Source of the DNA: Geoanaerobacter pelophilus
GTDB taxonomy: Bacteria > Desulfobacterota > Desulfuromonadia > Geobacterales > DSM-12255
Assembly: GCF_018476885.1 (NCBI RefSeq)
Contig: NZ_JAHCVJ010000002.1
Location: 124,001-188,000, forward strand
Direction: 5' to 3'
DNA: 64,000 nt
This document shows positions 51,950-60,309 of this stretch, in pieces. Each line of letters begins with the position of its first letter. Position 1 is the stretch's first letter. The position numbers were made by a program, and so were the translations under genes. The notes under the pieces are model-generated. The model was not told where the DNA came from. It worked only from the letters and a program-made list of their open reading frames with translations, and made no database searches.

Positions 51950-52945
51950 CTAACTCTCCTCTGTCGGATAAAGGTGAATCTTCATGCTTTCCCTGGCCGC
52001 TACCAGCTCCAGGGCCTGCCCTAGCTCTGCCAACGGCATCCGGTGGCTTATCATATCAGCGACGTGCAGGCTGCCAGACGCCAGCATTGCCAGCGCCTCT
52101 TGGCCATGGCGATAACAGCAGCCATACGCCCCGACAACGGTCTGCTCAAGGTAATGCAGCGTGTTGAAATCAGCCGGAATATGCCCGCCATCCCGGGGAA
52201 GGCCGGAAAAAACCACCAGCCTGCCGCGCGGAGCAAGTGCCTGCAGCGCCTGGTCATAGGCAGAAGCAGCGCCGACCGCGATGACGCAGACATCAAACAG
52301 ATCTTTCGGTGGGCTGGTCAGGCCACCGCAGCGCTCAGCCCTTCGGGGATCAGAATCGATGAGCGTCGGCACAGCGCCCTTGGCAGCCCCTCCTCTCGCC
52401 AGAAGCGTCCCGGCCGGCCCGGCACCCCAGATACCGAGCCGGTCACCCGGAGCAATGCGGGCCAGTTCCAGGGCATTGAGGCAACAGGAGAGCGGCTCGG
52501 CGAAAACAGCGATTTCATCGCTCAACGCGTCAGGGAGCAGGATAACGCTTTGCGCCGGCACGGTCACAAACCCGGCAAATCCGCCATCGCGGTGGAACCC
52601 CATAATCCGCATCGCCCGGCAGAGGTTTTCAGCGCCACTCCGGCAGGCCTGGCACTCTCCGCACCATTGGCCGGGATAGACGTAGACCCTCTGGCCGATC
52701 GCGATCCCGCTCACCCCGGCGCCGACTGCGACAATCCTGCCGACCACCTCTTCGCCGGGGATACGAGGGAGAATGAGATCCCGGTGCCCATCACGAATGA
52801 TCTTCAGGTCGGTGCGGCAGAGCCCGGTAACCGTAACCCTGATCAGCACCTCGCCGGGTTCCGGCAACCGCACCTCGCGCCGGCCGAACTCGAAAGAGCC
52901 GACCTCGGTTACCGTTATCGCCTGCATGGTATGGGGCAATCTCAT
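51950..52945 (-). CDS. Zinc-type medium-chain dehydrogenase inside the cobalamin operon
   Basis: 331 residues from ATG 52945, eight bases after the cbiF stop (ATG 52927 also possible). MDR family: GroES-like N-terminal part GEVLIRVTVTGLCRTDLKIIRDG with catalytic-zinc Cys, GEEVVGRIVAVGAGV, the structural-zinc cluster GQWCGECQACRSGAENLC, and a Rossmann part with GAGPAGTLLARGGAA. The catalytic His/Glu seem to be replaced partly (IPGEE). The nicotinamide-linked reductase needed for precorrin-6A is the one ring step without an obvious gene here, so this could be a substitute, but an accessory alcohol or sugar-type reaction is equally open. Strong overlap context argues for pathway membership. Confidence 0.87.
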   Translation of the reverse strand: MRLPHTMQAITVTEVGSFEFGRREVRLPEPGEVLIRVTVTGLCRTDLKIIRDGHRDLILPRIPGEEVVGRIVAVGAGVSGIAIGQRVYVYPGQWCGECQACRSGAENLCRAMRIMGFHRDGGFAGFVTVPAQSVILLPDALSDEIAVFAEPLSCCLNALELARIAPGDRLGIWGAGPAGTLLARGGAAKGAVPTLIDSDPRRAERCGGLTSPPKDLFDVCVIAVGAASAYDQALQALAPRGRLVVFSGLPRDGGHIPADFNTLHYLEQTVVGAYGCCYRHGQEALAMLASGSLHVADMISHRMPLAELGQALELVAARESMKIHLYPTEES

Positions 52946-52952
52946 GGAGATA

Positions 52953-53720
52953 TCAGGAAACCGTTCTGAATTCGTGAGAGAATGAGGCGTCGTACAATTT
53001 AGATACTGCCGTGAGCCCCTCACGGCGGGCCTTGAGCACATCGCCAACAATGATGACGGCCTGCTTGCCGATGCCTGCGGCTTTCACTTCTGCAGCGATA
53101 TCCGCCAACGTCCCTTCGACAGTCTGCTCGTCTGGCCACGATGCCCGGGAAACCACAGCCACCGGGGTCTCCGGCGTATAGGCGCCGGTGAGCAGTTCAG
53201 CGACGACATCATCAATCATTGCCACCGACAGATAGATAACCAGCGTCGCGCCGATTCTAGCTATTTCCGCCAGCCGCTCCCGCTCCGGCACCGGAGTCCT
53301 CCCGGCCAAGCGGGTTATGACGACCGTCTGCGACACCTCGGGCAGGGTCAGTTCCTGCCGGAGCGCGGCCGCGGCAGCAAAGGCGCTGGTCACTCCCGGC
53401 ACCACTTCGTAGTCAATCCCCAGCTTATCAAGCTCAGCCATCTGTTCCTGGATCGCGCCGTAGATAGCAGGATCGCCGGTATGCAGCCGCACAGCTGCTT
53501 TACCCGCAATGACCGCATCGGCCAGCAGTTGCGTAGTTTCGGCCAGGGTCAGCCCGGCTGAGTCCCACACCTGGGCGTTCGGGGCATAGGTACGAACCAG
53601 TTCCCGGTCCACCAGGCTGCCGGCGTAAACGACAACATCGGCGCAGCCCAGCAACCGCGCCCCTTTTACCGTAATCAGCTCGGCATCGCCCGGACCGGCG
53701 CCGACAAAATGGAGATTCAT
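52953..53720 (-). CDS. cbiF: Cobalt-precorrin-4 C11-methyltransferase
   Basis: 255 residues of the SAM-dependent tetrapyrrole methylase family: LHFVGAGPGDAELITVKGARLLG, VVVYAGSLVDRELV, LHTGDPAIYGAIQEQMAELDKLGIDYEVVPGVTSAFAAAAALRQELTLPEVSQTVVITRLAGRTPVPE, LVIYLSVAMIDDV. The LAGRTPVPE and YAGSLV motifs mark CbiF/CobM. Starts one base after the exported-protein gene stop. It acts immediately before CbiG in the anaerobic pathway. Confidence 0.93.
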   Translation of the reverse strand: MNLHFVGAGPGDAELITVKGARLLGCADVVVYAGSLVDRELVRTYAPNAQVWDSAGLTLAETTQLLADAVIAGKAAVRLHTGDPAIYGAIQEQMAELDKLGIDYEVVPGVTSAFAAAAALRQELTLPEVSQTVVITRLAGRTPVPERERLAEIARIGATLVIYLSVAMIDDVVAELLTGAYTPETPVAVVSRASWPDEQTVEGTLADIAAEVKAAGIGKQAVIIVGDVLKARREGLTAVSKLYDASFSHEFRTVS

Positions 53721-53721
53721 G

Positions 53722-54087
53722 CTAACGCCCTGCCGGAGCGGGCGCCTGCCCTTCCAGATATTGCTCGAACGGCTCCCAGTAGCGCTGCTGTATCACCTTG
53801 CCGCTCTTCCGGTCGATATACTGGGCCTGTTTGCCGATCCAGACAGTGCCGGTAACGGTATCGATCCGGAACAGGTTCTTTTCCGACAACTCCGGTCCTT
53901 TCAGGGAGGCGACGCTAAACTGGCTGTCAAAAAGCTGGTAGCGCCCCACCTCGCTCACCGGCTGCACCACGGCCTGAGATTCCAGCGATTGCGCCTCGGG
54001 CTGCGGCTCATCTTCCGCAGCGACAGCAAGCGGTAAGCTGAGCAAGAGAGCCAGGACCGACGGGAGAAGAAACGGGAGTTTTCTCAT
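53722..54087 (-). CDS. Small exported protein embedded in the cobalamin operon
   Basis: 121 residues. Signal peptide MRKLPFLLPSVLALLLSLPLAVAAE, an acidic linker (DEPQPEAQSLESQA), then a compact beta domain (GRYQLFDSQFSVASLKGPELSEKNLFRIDTVTGTVWIGKQAQYIDRKSG, ending in YWEPFEQYLEG). It is not part of any cobalamin enzyme family I know. It overlaps the cbiL stop by four bases and abuts cbiF, so it is translated with them. A periplasmic link to corrinoid or cobalt handling is possible; passenger gene is the alternative. Confidence 0.82.
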   Translation of the reverse strand: MRKLPFLLPSVLALLLSLPLAVAAEDEPQPEAQSLESQAVVQPVSEVGRYQLFDSQFSVASLKGPELSEKNLFRIDTVTGTVWIGKQAQYIDRKSGKVIQQRYWEPFEQYLEGQAPAPAGR

Positions 54088-54824
54088 AAGTCACCTCGCT
54101 GTAATCGTTTACAAACAATCATCATGGACAGGTAATCGAGCTCTTTGCCAACCAGGGAACCCAGATCAAAGACGACCTCTTCCTGGTCCGAGCCGACGCG
54201 CCGGACAAATACCGCGCCCTTTTCCATGCCGTTCCGGCAGAGCATCGCATAGACCCGGTCGAACACCTTGTGTACCTTGAGCAGCACGATGGTATCGAAC
54301 TCCTGCAGCGTCCGTTGCAGTTCTTCATCCTCATAAACCGCCGGGAGCACGGCAATCCGGTCACCGGCCATGCCGAGCGGCACACCGGCGGCAGCGGCAG
54401 CAGCATTGATGCTCGATATCCCAGGCACGATCTCCACCGGAATATCAGGATAATCTGCCCGTAACACCCGGTACAGGTAGAGAAAGGTGGAGTACAACAG
54501 CGGGTCGCCGATGGTAATGAACACCACGGTGCGGCCGGCACGGACATGCTCGGCCACTTCGGCGGCAGAGCGGGTCCAGAACTCGTCCAAGCCGTCCTGC
54601 ACCTTGCGCATCGGGAAGACCTGGGTGAGAACCTGCTGCCGGCTGCGGTCAAGAAGCGGCTCAACGATAGACAGGGCGTAACTGGCAGCATCGTCCCGGC
54701 CGGTCGGAGTGCAGATGACATCTGCCTCGCGGATCAGCCGTTCCGCCTTGCGCGTGATCAGTTCCGGGTCGCCGGGCCCAACCCCGACCGCGTAGATGGT
54801 TCCAACTTTGTTGATTTCATTCAT
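54084..54824 (-). CDS. cbiL: Cobalt-precorrin-2 C20-methyltransferase
   Basis: 246 residues: TIYAVGVGPGDPELITRKAERLIREADVICTPTGRDDAASYALSIVEPLL, FITIGDPLLYSTFLYLYRVLRADYPDIPVEIVPGISSINAAAAAAGVPLGMAGDRIAVLPA, LKVHKVFDRVYAML. The PGDPEL and GDPLLYSTF patterns with the extended middle loop fit CbiL/CobI, the first methyltransferase after cobalt insertion. Preceded on its strand by a palindromic repeat element (54844-54953), so it may depend on re-initiation of transcription or translation from upstream. Confidence 0.93.
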   Translation of the reverse strand: MNEINKVGTIYAVGVGPGDPELITRKAERLIREADVICTPTGRDDAASYALSIVEPLLDRSRQQVLTQVFPMRKVQDGLDEFWTRSAAEVAEHVRAGRTVVFITIGDPLLYSTFLYLYRVLRADYPDIPVEIVPGISSINAAAAAAGVPLGMAGDRIAVLPAVYEDEELQRTLQEFDTIVLLKVHKVFDRVYAMLCRNGMEKGAVFVRRVGSDQEEVVFDLGSLVGKELDYLSMMIVCKRLQRGDL

Positions 54825-54843
54825 ACATCACCTGATAAGGCAC

Positions 54844-54953
54844 AGCAAAAAGCTCCAGATGCAAGGCTTGCGAAAGCTGAGGAACGAGCCGTAGCCAGAG
54901 GCTACGTCGCAGTGACGAAGATTGAGCGTAACGCAGCAGCTGGACTTTTTGCG
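54844..54953. repeat. Imperfectly palindromic repeat element, copy 2 (between cbiET and cbiL)
   Basis: Nearly identical, base for base, to 56210-56322: AAAAAGCTCCAG...GCTTGCGAAAGCTGAGGAACGAG, centre GTAGCC-n-GGCTACGTCGCAGTGACGA, then AGATTGAGCGTAACGCAGCAG and CTGGACTTTTT. Both ends are inverted copies of each other, so the RNA can form one long hairpin. Confidence 0.9.
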
Positions 54954-54959
54954 ACGCCG

Positions 54960-56174
54960 TCATTCGCTCTCTTTCCAGGCCGCAACAATATAAACCGGAT
55001 TATGCGCCTCAAACATCTTGTACTCGGTCAGGCCGCGGGTCCTGGAGATATTGACGCAGGTCACCTCCACGGTATAGCCGTGGTCTTCAAGGAACTCCAC
55101 CGACTTGGTCAGGGTATCGAGAGTTACGGCGTTGAGAACGATCACCCCTTCCGACTTCAGGCGCCGGTCTACCGCTTCGATGATCTCCTCCAGCATGCCG
55201 CCTGAACCGCCGATAAAAACCCGGTCAGGTTCCGGCAGCTCCTCCAGCCCTTCCGGAGCAAAGGCCTCCACCAGCATCACATTGCGCGCCACGAACTTTT
55301 TCAGGTTATCGCGCAGGAATCCCAGGCACTGGGCGTTGCGCTCAAGGGCGTACACCTTGCCATTCGGCATCAGGTTGGACGCCTCGATCGAGACCGAACC
55401 ACTCCCGGCGCCGATGTCCCACATGACCAGGTCGTCCTGAATACGGAGCTTGGCCAGGGTAACGGCCCGCACCTCCTGCTTGGTGATCAACTTTTTCGAA
55501 GTGGCAAACTCTTCATCCTCAATGCCGATCAAGGGGTAGTGAATCAGGTTCGGCTCCCAGGTCTTGATCAGGATCAGGATATTGAGTTCCGAATGCTTGA
55601 GATCAAGCAGCCCCCGGACATCGGTCTTGGTGAATTTCTCACCAGGCATTCCCAGGTCTTCGCAAAGCCAGGCATCATAGCCTTCCGCACCGCGGGCAAT
55701 GAGGTCCCTGGCTATGGCGGCAGGGGTATTGACGCCATCGGTCAGGATGGCAACCTTTTCCGCGGCCACGATCCGGTCAACCGCCCGCCCCATGCCCCGA
55801 CCATGGACCGAGACAAAGACCGCATCGTCCCACGGCTCCTTGATCCTGGCAAAGGCATACTGGACGCTGGTCACGTTGGGAAAGATCTCGATCCGCTCCT
55901 TGGGGAGGTTGCGCAGCAGAAACCGGGCGATGCCGAAGAAATTCGGGTCACCGGAACCGAGGATTACCGTGCGCTTGTCGGAGTTTTTCAACAACTCCAG
56001 CATGATGGAGAGATCGCCAAGCTCCTGTTTTTCACCGGCAAAATCCGGGAAAATATCCAAGTGCCGCTGATGACCTATCAGGAGATCGGCCTTTGCAATA
56101 ACCTCCTGGGCCTTAGGTCCGAAACCTTCCCAACCGGTAATGCCGGCGCCAACCAGATAGATTTTTTGAGGCAT
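54960..56174 (-). CDS. cbiET: Fused cobalt-precorrin-7 C5-/C15-methyltransferase and decarboxylase
   Basis: 404 residues. N-terminal CbiE (about 1-210): IYLVGAGITGWEGFGPKAQEVIAKADLLIGHQRHLDIFPDF, LGSGDPNFFGIARFLLRNLPKERIEIFPNVTSVQYAFARI. C-terminal CbiT (about 215-400): GIEDEEFATSKKLITKQEVRAVTLAKLRIQDDLVMWDIGAGSGSVSIEAS (SAM motif DIGAGSGS), then FIGGSGGMLEEIIEAVDRRL. This fused arrangement is the common CobL type. Flanked on both sides by near-identical palindromic repeats. GGGAGG precedes the ATG. Confidence 0.94.
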   Translation of the reverse strand: MPQKIYLVGAGITGWEGFGPKAQEVIAKADLLIGHQRHLDIFPDFAGEKQELGDLSIMLELLKNSDKRTVILGSGDPNFFGIARFLLRNLPKERIEIFPNVTSVQYAFARIKEPWDDAVFVSVHGRGMGRAVDRIVAAEKVAILTDGVNTPAAIARDLIARGAEGYDAWLCEDLGMPGEKFTKTDVRGLLDLKHSELNILILIKTWEPNLIHYPLIGIEDEEFATSKKLITKQEVRAVTLAKLRIQDDLVMWDIGAGSGSVSIEASNLMPNGKVYALERNAQCLGFLRDNLKKFVARNVMLVEAFAPEGLEELPEPDRVFIGGSGGMLEEIIEAVDRRLKSEGVIVLNAVTLDTLTKSVEFLEDHGYTVEVTCVNISRTRGLTEYKMFEAHNPVYIVAAWKESE

Positions 56175-56209
56175 GACAACCTCCCTAGTAATGATGTTCC
56201 CTTAATGGC

Positions 56210-56322
56210 ACAGCAAAAAGCTCCAGCTGCAAGGCTTGCGAAAGCTGAGGAATGAGTCGTAGCCGTAGGCTACGTCGCAGTGACGAAGATTGAGCGTAAC
56301 GCAGCAGATGGACTTTTGGCGA
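56210..56322. repeat. Imperfectly palindromic repeat element, copy 3 (between cbiD and cbiET)
   Basis: Same element as 54844-54953 and in the same orientation, differing at only a few positions. CAAAAAGCTCCAGCTGCAAG at the left pairs with GCAGCAGATGGACTTTTGG at the right; centre GTAGCCGTAGGCTAC is a perfect short hairpin (GTAGCC/GGCTAC). Confidence 0.9.
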
Positions 56323-56334
56323 AGCCAAATATGC

Positions 56335-57384
56335 TCAGGCGAAATATAGCACTTTGCCATCATAACCTGCCAACAAAACTTTTATTGCACAATTCGGCGC
56401 CAGCTTTTGGCCGAACACCTTGGCCCGGAGCGCTACCAGCCGCAACAGTTCCGGGTCGTTGCTCGATTCCTCGAGCAGTTGACGCGCGGTATTGGCGTGC
56501 ACGGCAACCGGTTCAAGCTGTGCAACCGCTGGCTCGCTACGCAACCAGCCGGCCAATTCCCCCAGGTCGAGCTCGGACGACGAGACATGGGTCTGCTCGT
56601 GGCCGCAGGCGATCTTGAGCAGCTTGGCAAACTGGCAGGCCAGCACCACCTCGGCTACTCCCTTCCGAGCGCAACATTTCAGGGCATAACCGACATGATC
56701 CCCCATCATCACGAACGCCTCTTCCCGTAGCTGCAGCCGGGTCTGGGCCACCAGCTCGCTGGTCCGACCGGTTGACAAGACCACAGTCGTGCAGGCGCAG
56801 GCCAGCGCCACATCTACAGACGCATCAATGGTGTCGGTCCAGGCCTTGGCCGATATCGGCCGCACAATACCGGTGGTGCCGAGAATTGACAAGCCACCAA
56901 TGATCCCCAGTCGGGCATTCAGGGTCTTTTTCGCCAGCTCCTCGCCATTGGGGATGGAGATACTGATCAGAACCGGAGTCGGCTCGGGCAGCACGCACCG
57001 GACCTCTGCCTCGATCATTCGGCGTGGCACCGGATTGATCGCCCACTCGCCGACTGTTACTGCCAGGCCGGGCTTGGTCACGCGCCCGACACCCTGTCCA
57101 CCGGCAATGCTAATGCCACTAGTACCCTTGACCGAGACAGAGGCCACAATCTCCGCACCGTTGGTGATGTCGGGGTCGTCTCCGGCATCCTTAATGACGC
57201 TACATGTTGCGCAATCGGGCGTCAGTTCCTGCCTGTGCAGCCTGAACTGCGCTTTTCCACCGGTCGGCAGGTCAATGGTGACGGTTTCAGCCGGGCACCC
57301 GTCCCGCAGCAGCAGCGCCGCTCCCTTGGCAGCAGCCGCTGCGCAGGCACCGGTAGTATACCCGTGGCGAAGAGGTTTCTTCAT
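56335..57384 (-). CDS. cbiD: Cobalt-precorrin-5B C1-methyltransferase
   Basis: 349 residues, the family length. MKKPLRHGYTTGACAAAAAKGAALLL is the classic CbiD opening; further marks are KDAGDDPDITNGAEIVASV, GVGRVTKPGLAVTVGEWAINPVPRRMIEAEV, NARLGIIGGLSILGTTGIVRPISAKAWTDTID and MMGDHVGYALKC. It methylates C1 in the oxygen-independent pathway. Only one base separates its start from the cbiC stop. Confidence 0.95.
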   Translation of the reverse strand: MKKPLRHGYTTGACAAAAAKGAALLLRDGCPAETVTIDLPTGGKAQFRLHRQELTPDCATCSVIKDAGDDPDITNGAEIVASVSVKGTSGISIAGGQGVGRVTKPGLAVTVGEWAINPVPRRMIEAEVRCVLPEPTPVLISISIPNGEELAKKTLNARLGIIGGLSILGTTGIVRPISAKAWTDTIDASVDVALACACTTVVLSTGRTSELVAQTRLQLREEAFVMMGDHVGYALKCCARKGVAEVVLACQFAKLLKIACGHEQTHVSSSELDLGELAGWLRSEPAVAQLEPVAVHANTARQLLEESSNDPELLRLVALRAKVFGQKLAPNCAIKVLLAGYDGKVLYFA

Positions 57385-57385
57385 C

Positions 57386-58021
57386 CTACCCGTTTGCCAG
57401 GATCAGCAGCGCGTTTACAACCGCCGCTGCCACGTTCGAGCCACCCTTGCGACCACGATTGGTGATGTAGGGGAACGGAAACTGTTCTGCGGTCCGCACC
57501 AGTTCCTCCTTGCTCTCGGCCGCACCGACAAACCCCACCGGTAGCCCCACAACCAGCGCAGGCTTCAGCCCTTCCTCTCGTACCAGACGCAGCAGCTCGA
57601 ACAGCGCTGTCGGGGCATTGCCGATGACGAAGATGCCGTTTTGCGGGTCAGCGGCAGCACTGCGCATCGCCATGAGCGAGCGGGTTACCCCGAGCTTTTC
57701 AGCAGCCTTGGCCACCACCGGATCAGCCACCAGGCATTTGGCAGAGATGCCGAACGGATCGAGTCGTAGCCTGCTGATGCCGGAAAGTGCCATGGTGGTG
57801 TCGGTGACAATGGCGTGGCCGGCCTGCAATGCCGCAACGCCCCTCTTTACAGCATCAGGAGACATCAGCATTGTCCGGCTATAGTCAAAATCGGCGCTGG
57901 TATGGATGGCCCGCCGCACGATCTGCCACTCGGCAGGGGGCCAGGAATGTGGTCCGGCCTCCTCATCGATCATCCGGAACGATTCGGCCTCGATCTCTTC
58001 CGGACGGAGATGCACGGACAT
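57386..58021 (-). CDS. cbiC: Cobalt-precorrin-8 methylmutase
   Basis: 211 residues from ATG 58021, which shares one base with the cbiX stop (TGATG); a GTG three codons upstream is the alternative. Marks of CbiC/CobH: IEAESFRMIDEEAG, VRRAIHTSADFDYSRTMLMSPDAV (catalytic His), ATVTDTTMALSGISR-like segment IVTDTTMALSGISR, and GLPVGFVGAAESKEEL, TNRGRKGGSNVAAAVVNALL. It shifts the C11 methyl to C12, producing cobyrinic acid. Confidence 0.94.
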   Translation of the reverse strand: MSVHLRPEEIEAESFRMIDEEAGPHSWPPAEWQIVRRAIHTSADFDYSRTMLMSPDAVKRGVAALQAGHAIVTDTTMALSGISRLRLDPFGISAKCLVADPVVAKAAEKLGVTRSLMAMRSAAADPQNGIFVIGNAPTALFELLRLVREEGLKPALVVGLPVGFVGAAESKEELVRTAEQFPFPYITNRGRKGGSNVAAAVVNALLILANG

Positions 58022-58407
58022 CAGTGCCACCCCGTTGTCGTCAGCCCTTCGGCAATTCGCTCCACCACCACCTCGGCCAGCTTCCGGTGCACCCCGAGAT
58101 GGTTCCCCATGGCAAACTCGACCTTCGGGTAGCGCTCCCGAGCCTGGGCCATCTCTTCCGGCAGATCCTCCTGGACATGGGCGCCGATAAACAGGAAATA
58201 CGGCATCAACAGCACCCGCTCCGCCCCCTGCTTTACGCAGGCATCGATCCCCTGCTGAATGTTCGGCAGGTGCATCTCGCGAAAGGAAACCTCGACGATC
58301 TCGTATCCGGTCATGGTCCTGACCATGGCGGCAATCTCCTGCACTGCGTCATTGGCCTCGGGAATACGGCTGCCGTGGGCCATCAGTAAAATAGCGGTCT
58401 TTTTCAT
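58021..58407 (-). CDS. cbiX: Sirohydrochlorin cobaltochelatase, short form
   Basis: 128 residues, the size of the small, probably homodimeric CbiX(S) rather than the double-length form. AILLMAHGSRIPEAND holds the metal/substrate His of the first motif (MAHGSR), MPYFLFIGAHVQEDLPEEM the second (GAHV, His). Inserts cobalt into sirohydrochlorin, the entry step of the anaerobic route. Coupled at both ends (four-base overlap with cbiO, one-base with cbiC), directly linking metal uptake and insertion. Confidence 0.94.
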   Translation of the reverse strand: MKKTAILLMAHGSRIPEANDAVQEIAAMVRTMTGYEIVEVSFREMHLPNIQQGIDACVKQGAERVLLMPYFLFIGAHVQEDLPEEMAQARERYPKVEFAMGNHLGVHRKLAEVVVERIAEGLTTTGWH

Positions 58408-59258
58408 TTCTTCTCCTTGTGTCTATGCAATGCCACGATCTCTTGCCGTGCCTCGGCAATGCCGAGCGGCAGAGGCCCTGGCGGAAAGCCGTCCTCATGG
58501 CGCAGCTGCCAAAAAAGCTCGGCAACCTGTGGCAGACGCAACCTGACCTCGGCCATGGCAGCCGGATCGGCCAGCAGTTCTGCCGGCGTGCCGACCGCTG
58601 TCAATCGCCCCTTGTCGAGGATGGCAAGGCGCTGGACGAACAGCGGCACCAGGTCTACTGCATGGGTCGCCATAATGATGGTAACCCCGTGCTCGCGATT
58701 CAGATTGGCCAGCAACTGAAGCATCCGCTGTTCACCAACCGGATCAAGGCCTGCGGTGGGCTCGTCAAGGAGCAGGATCCCGTGTCCCATGGCCAGCAGT
58801 CCGGCAATACAGACCCGCTTTTTCTGGCCGTAGCTCAGATGGTGGATATTCCGGTGGCCGCTGCCGTCCATCTCGACCTGAGTCAAGGCTGCCGCCACCC
58901 GCCGGTTCACCTCGCTATCGTCAAAGCCCATGTTGCGGGGGCCAAAAGCGACATCCTCGGCCACGGTGTGAGCAAACAGCTGATCGTCCGGGTTCTGGAA
59001 CACCAGCCCCATCTTCCGGTAAATCTCTTTGGGATGCAGCTTGAGGATGTCCTGGCCATCGAGCAGCACACTGCCGCGGTAATCGCGGATCAATCCATCC
59101 AGCAGCTTCAGCAGCGTGGTCTTGCCGGAACCATTGGCCCCGAGCAGAGCCAGAAAATCGCCGGCAGCGACCGTCAACCTGATATCCGCCAGCGCCAGTG
59201 TGCCGTCCGGGTAGGCAAAACGATCAAGCTTCACCGAGAGCCGGGCTAGATCTGCCAT
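58404..59258 (-). CDS. cbiO: Cobalt ECF transporter ATP-binding protein
   Basis: 284 residues from ATG 59258; the much longer open frame beyond it lies in the cbiQ gene and is not coding. ATPase motifs: Walker A GANGSGKTT, Q-loop GLVFQNPDDQLFAHTVAEDVAFGP, signature LSYGQKKR, Walker B ILLLDEPTAGLDP, H-loop ATHAVDLV. These are typical for CbiO/EcfA. It energises CbiMQ; the gene overlaps cbiQ by 13 bases. Confidence 0.94.
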   Translation of the reverse strand: MADLARLSVKLDRFAYPDGTLALADIRLTVAAGDFLALLGANGSGKTTLLKLLDGLIRDYRGSVLLDGQDILKLHPKEIYRKMGLVFQNPDDQLFAHTVAEDVAFGPRNMGFDDSEVNRRVAAALTQVEMDGSGHRNIHHLSYGQKKRVCIAGLLAMGHGILLLDEPTAGLDPVGEQRMLQLLANLNREHGVTIIMATHAVDLVPLFVQRLAILDKGRLTAVGTPAELLADPAAMAEVRLRLPQVAELFWQLRHEDGFPPGPLPLGIAEARQEIVALHRHKEKK

Positions 59259-60001
59259 AGCACCCCCATTGCCAGCACCACCAACAGCGCGCTGGCAACT
59301 TCGCCAAGGCGAAACGGTTTGTGCTTGAGCATCGGCAGGCTGCCATCGTAACCGCGCTGGACCATAGCCGTGGTCATGGTCTGACTGGTATCGAACGCCT
59401 TGATCACCAGTGCCCCGGCCAGAGTGCCAAAAGAACGGAAGCTGCGACGGTAACCGACATAGCCCAGCCGGTTGCGCTGGGCAGCATAGACCACCTGGGC
59501 ATCGTCGGCCAGTACGAACAGGTAGCGCCAGGCAAACATGGTCACCTCGATCAACCCCTGCGGCACCTTTAACCAGGCCAGTGCGGCCAATATCTCGGTA
59601 AACGGTGTGGCAAAGCCAACGGTTGCCACCACTGCTACGGCACCCATGATCCGGCCGGCAATGCGACACCCCTCCAGCAGCCCGTCCTGGTGGCAGGTAA
59701 CGGCAAAGCCACCGATACTGTAACTCCAGAGCAGATCATGGCCGCTAAACAGAGCCTTCAGAACCAGCACCACCAGGGCGATGACCAGCGGCTCGCTAAA
59801 GCGGAGCAACAGCAACCGGAGCCGCACCCCCAGGGTGAAGCAGGTACCGACACCGGCCACGGCGGTCAACAGCGGGAACCAGATCCCCCGGTGACTGACC
59901 ACCATCACCAGCAGTGCTAGACTGGCCAGCAGCTTCAGGCGGCTGTCGACGCGGGCGAGAAAATGACTGCTCCCGGTTATGTCACCGCTGGCAAAGCGCA
60001 T
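59246..60001 (-). CDS. cbiQ: Cobalt ECF transporter T component
   Basis: 251 residues with five or so hydrophobic helices and the EcfT coupling motifs: opening HFLARVDSRLKLLASLALLVMVV, and the cytoplasmic ATPase-coupling segments AAQRNRLGY (ARG/AQR-type) and TTAMVQRGYDGSLP (Ala-x-x-x-Arg-Gly). Its ATG overlaps the stop of the CbiN-like gene by one base. Connects CbiM with the CbiO ATPase. Confidence 0.93.
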   Translation of the reverse strand: MRFASGDITGSSHFLARVDSRLKLLASLALLVMVVSHRGIWFPLLTAVAGVGTCFTLGVRLRLLLLRFSEPLVIALVVLVLKALFSGHDLLWSYSIGGFAVTCHQDGLLEGCRIAGRIMGAVAVVATVGFATPFTEILAALAWLKVPQGLIEVTMFAWRYLFVLADDAQVVYAAQRNRLGYVGYRRSFRSFGTLAGALVIKAFDTSQTMTTAMVQRGYDGSLPMLKHKPFRLGEVASALLVVLAMGVLWQI

Positions 60002-60309
60002 TATTCCTTCGTGTCTCCTGTCCTGGCAGAATCTTTTTTCGTAAGTGCCCGCCAGCAGTAACCGGCAATAAAGCCACCCACTGCTCCGCCAACAAGAAAG
60101 ACAAACAGCAGCAGGTCCCCTCGGTCGGTATTGATCAGTGGTGACCTGGCCTCCCGGCCATGCTCCTTGGCGATCTTCTCCACCACCGCCTCGTCAACCC
60201 CGGTCCATGGCCGAGGCGCCAGAGAGAAGAAGTAAAAGACAAACAGCAGCGAGGGCAGGATGACAATATGCATCAGGATGATGCGGAATTTTCGTTTTCG
60301 GTCAGGCAT
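60001..60309 (-). CDS. cbiN: CbiN-like small membrane subunit
   Basis: 102 residues from ATG 60309 with AGAGGAGG nine bases upstream. Two hydrophobic helices (IILMHIVILPSLLFVFYFF and GDLLLFVFLVGGAVGGFIAGYCW) flank a periplasmic loop (VDEAVVEKIAKEHGREARSPLINT), the topology of CbiN, although sequence similarity to classical CbiN is weak. Position between cbiM and cbiQ with overlaps at both ends supports the role: CbiN assists cobalt uptake through CbiM. The symbol is by topology and context. Confidence 0.75.
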   Translation of the reverse strand: MPDRKRKFRIILMHIVILPSLLFVFYFFSLAPRPWTGVDEAVVEKIAKEHGREARSPLINTDRGDLLLFVFLVGGAVGGFIAGYCWRALTKKDSARTGDTKE

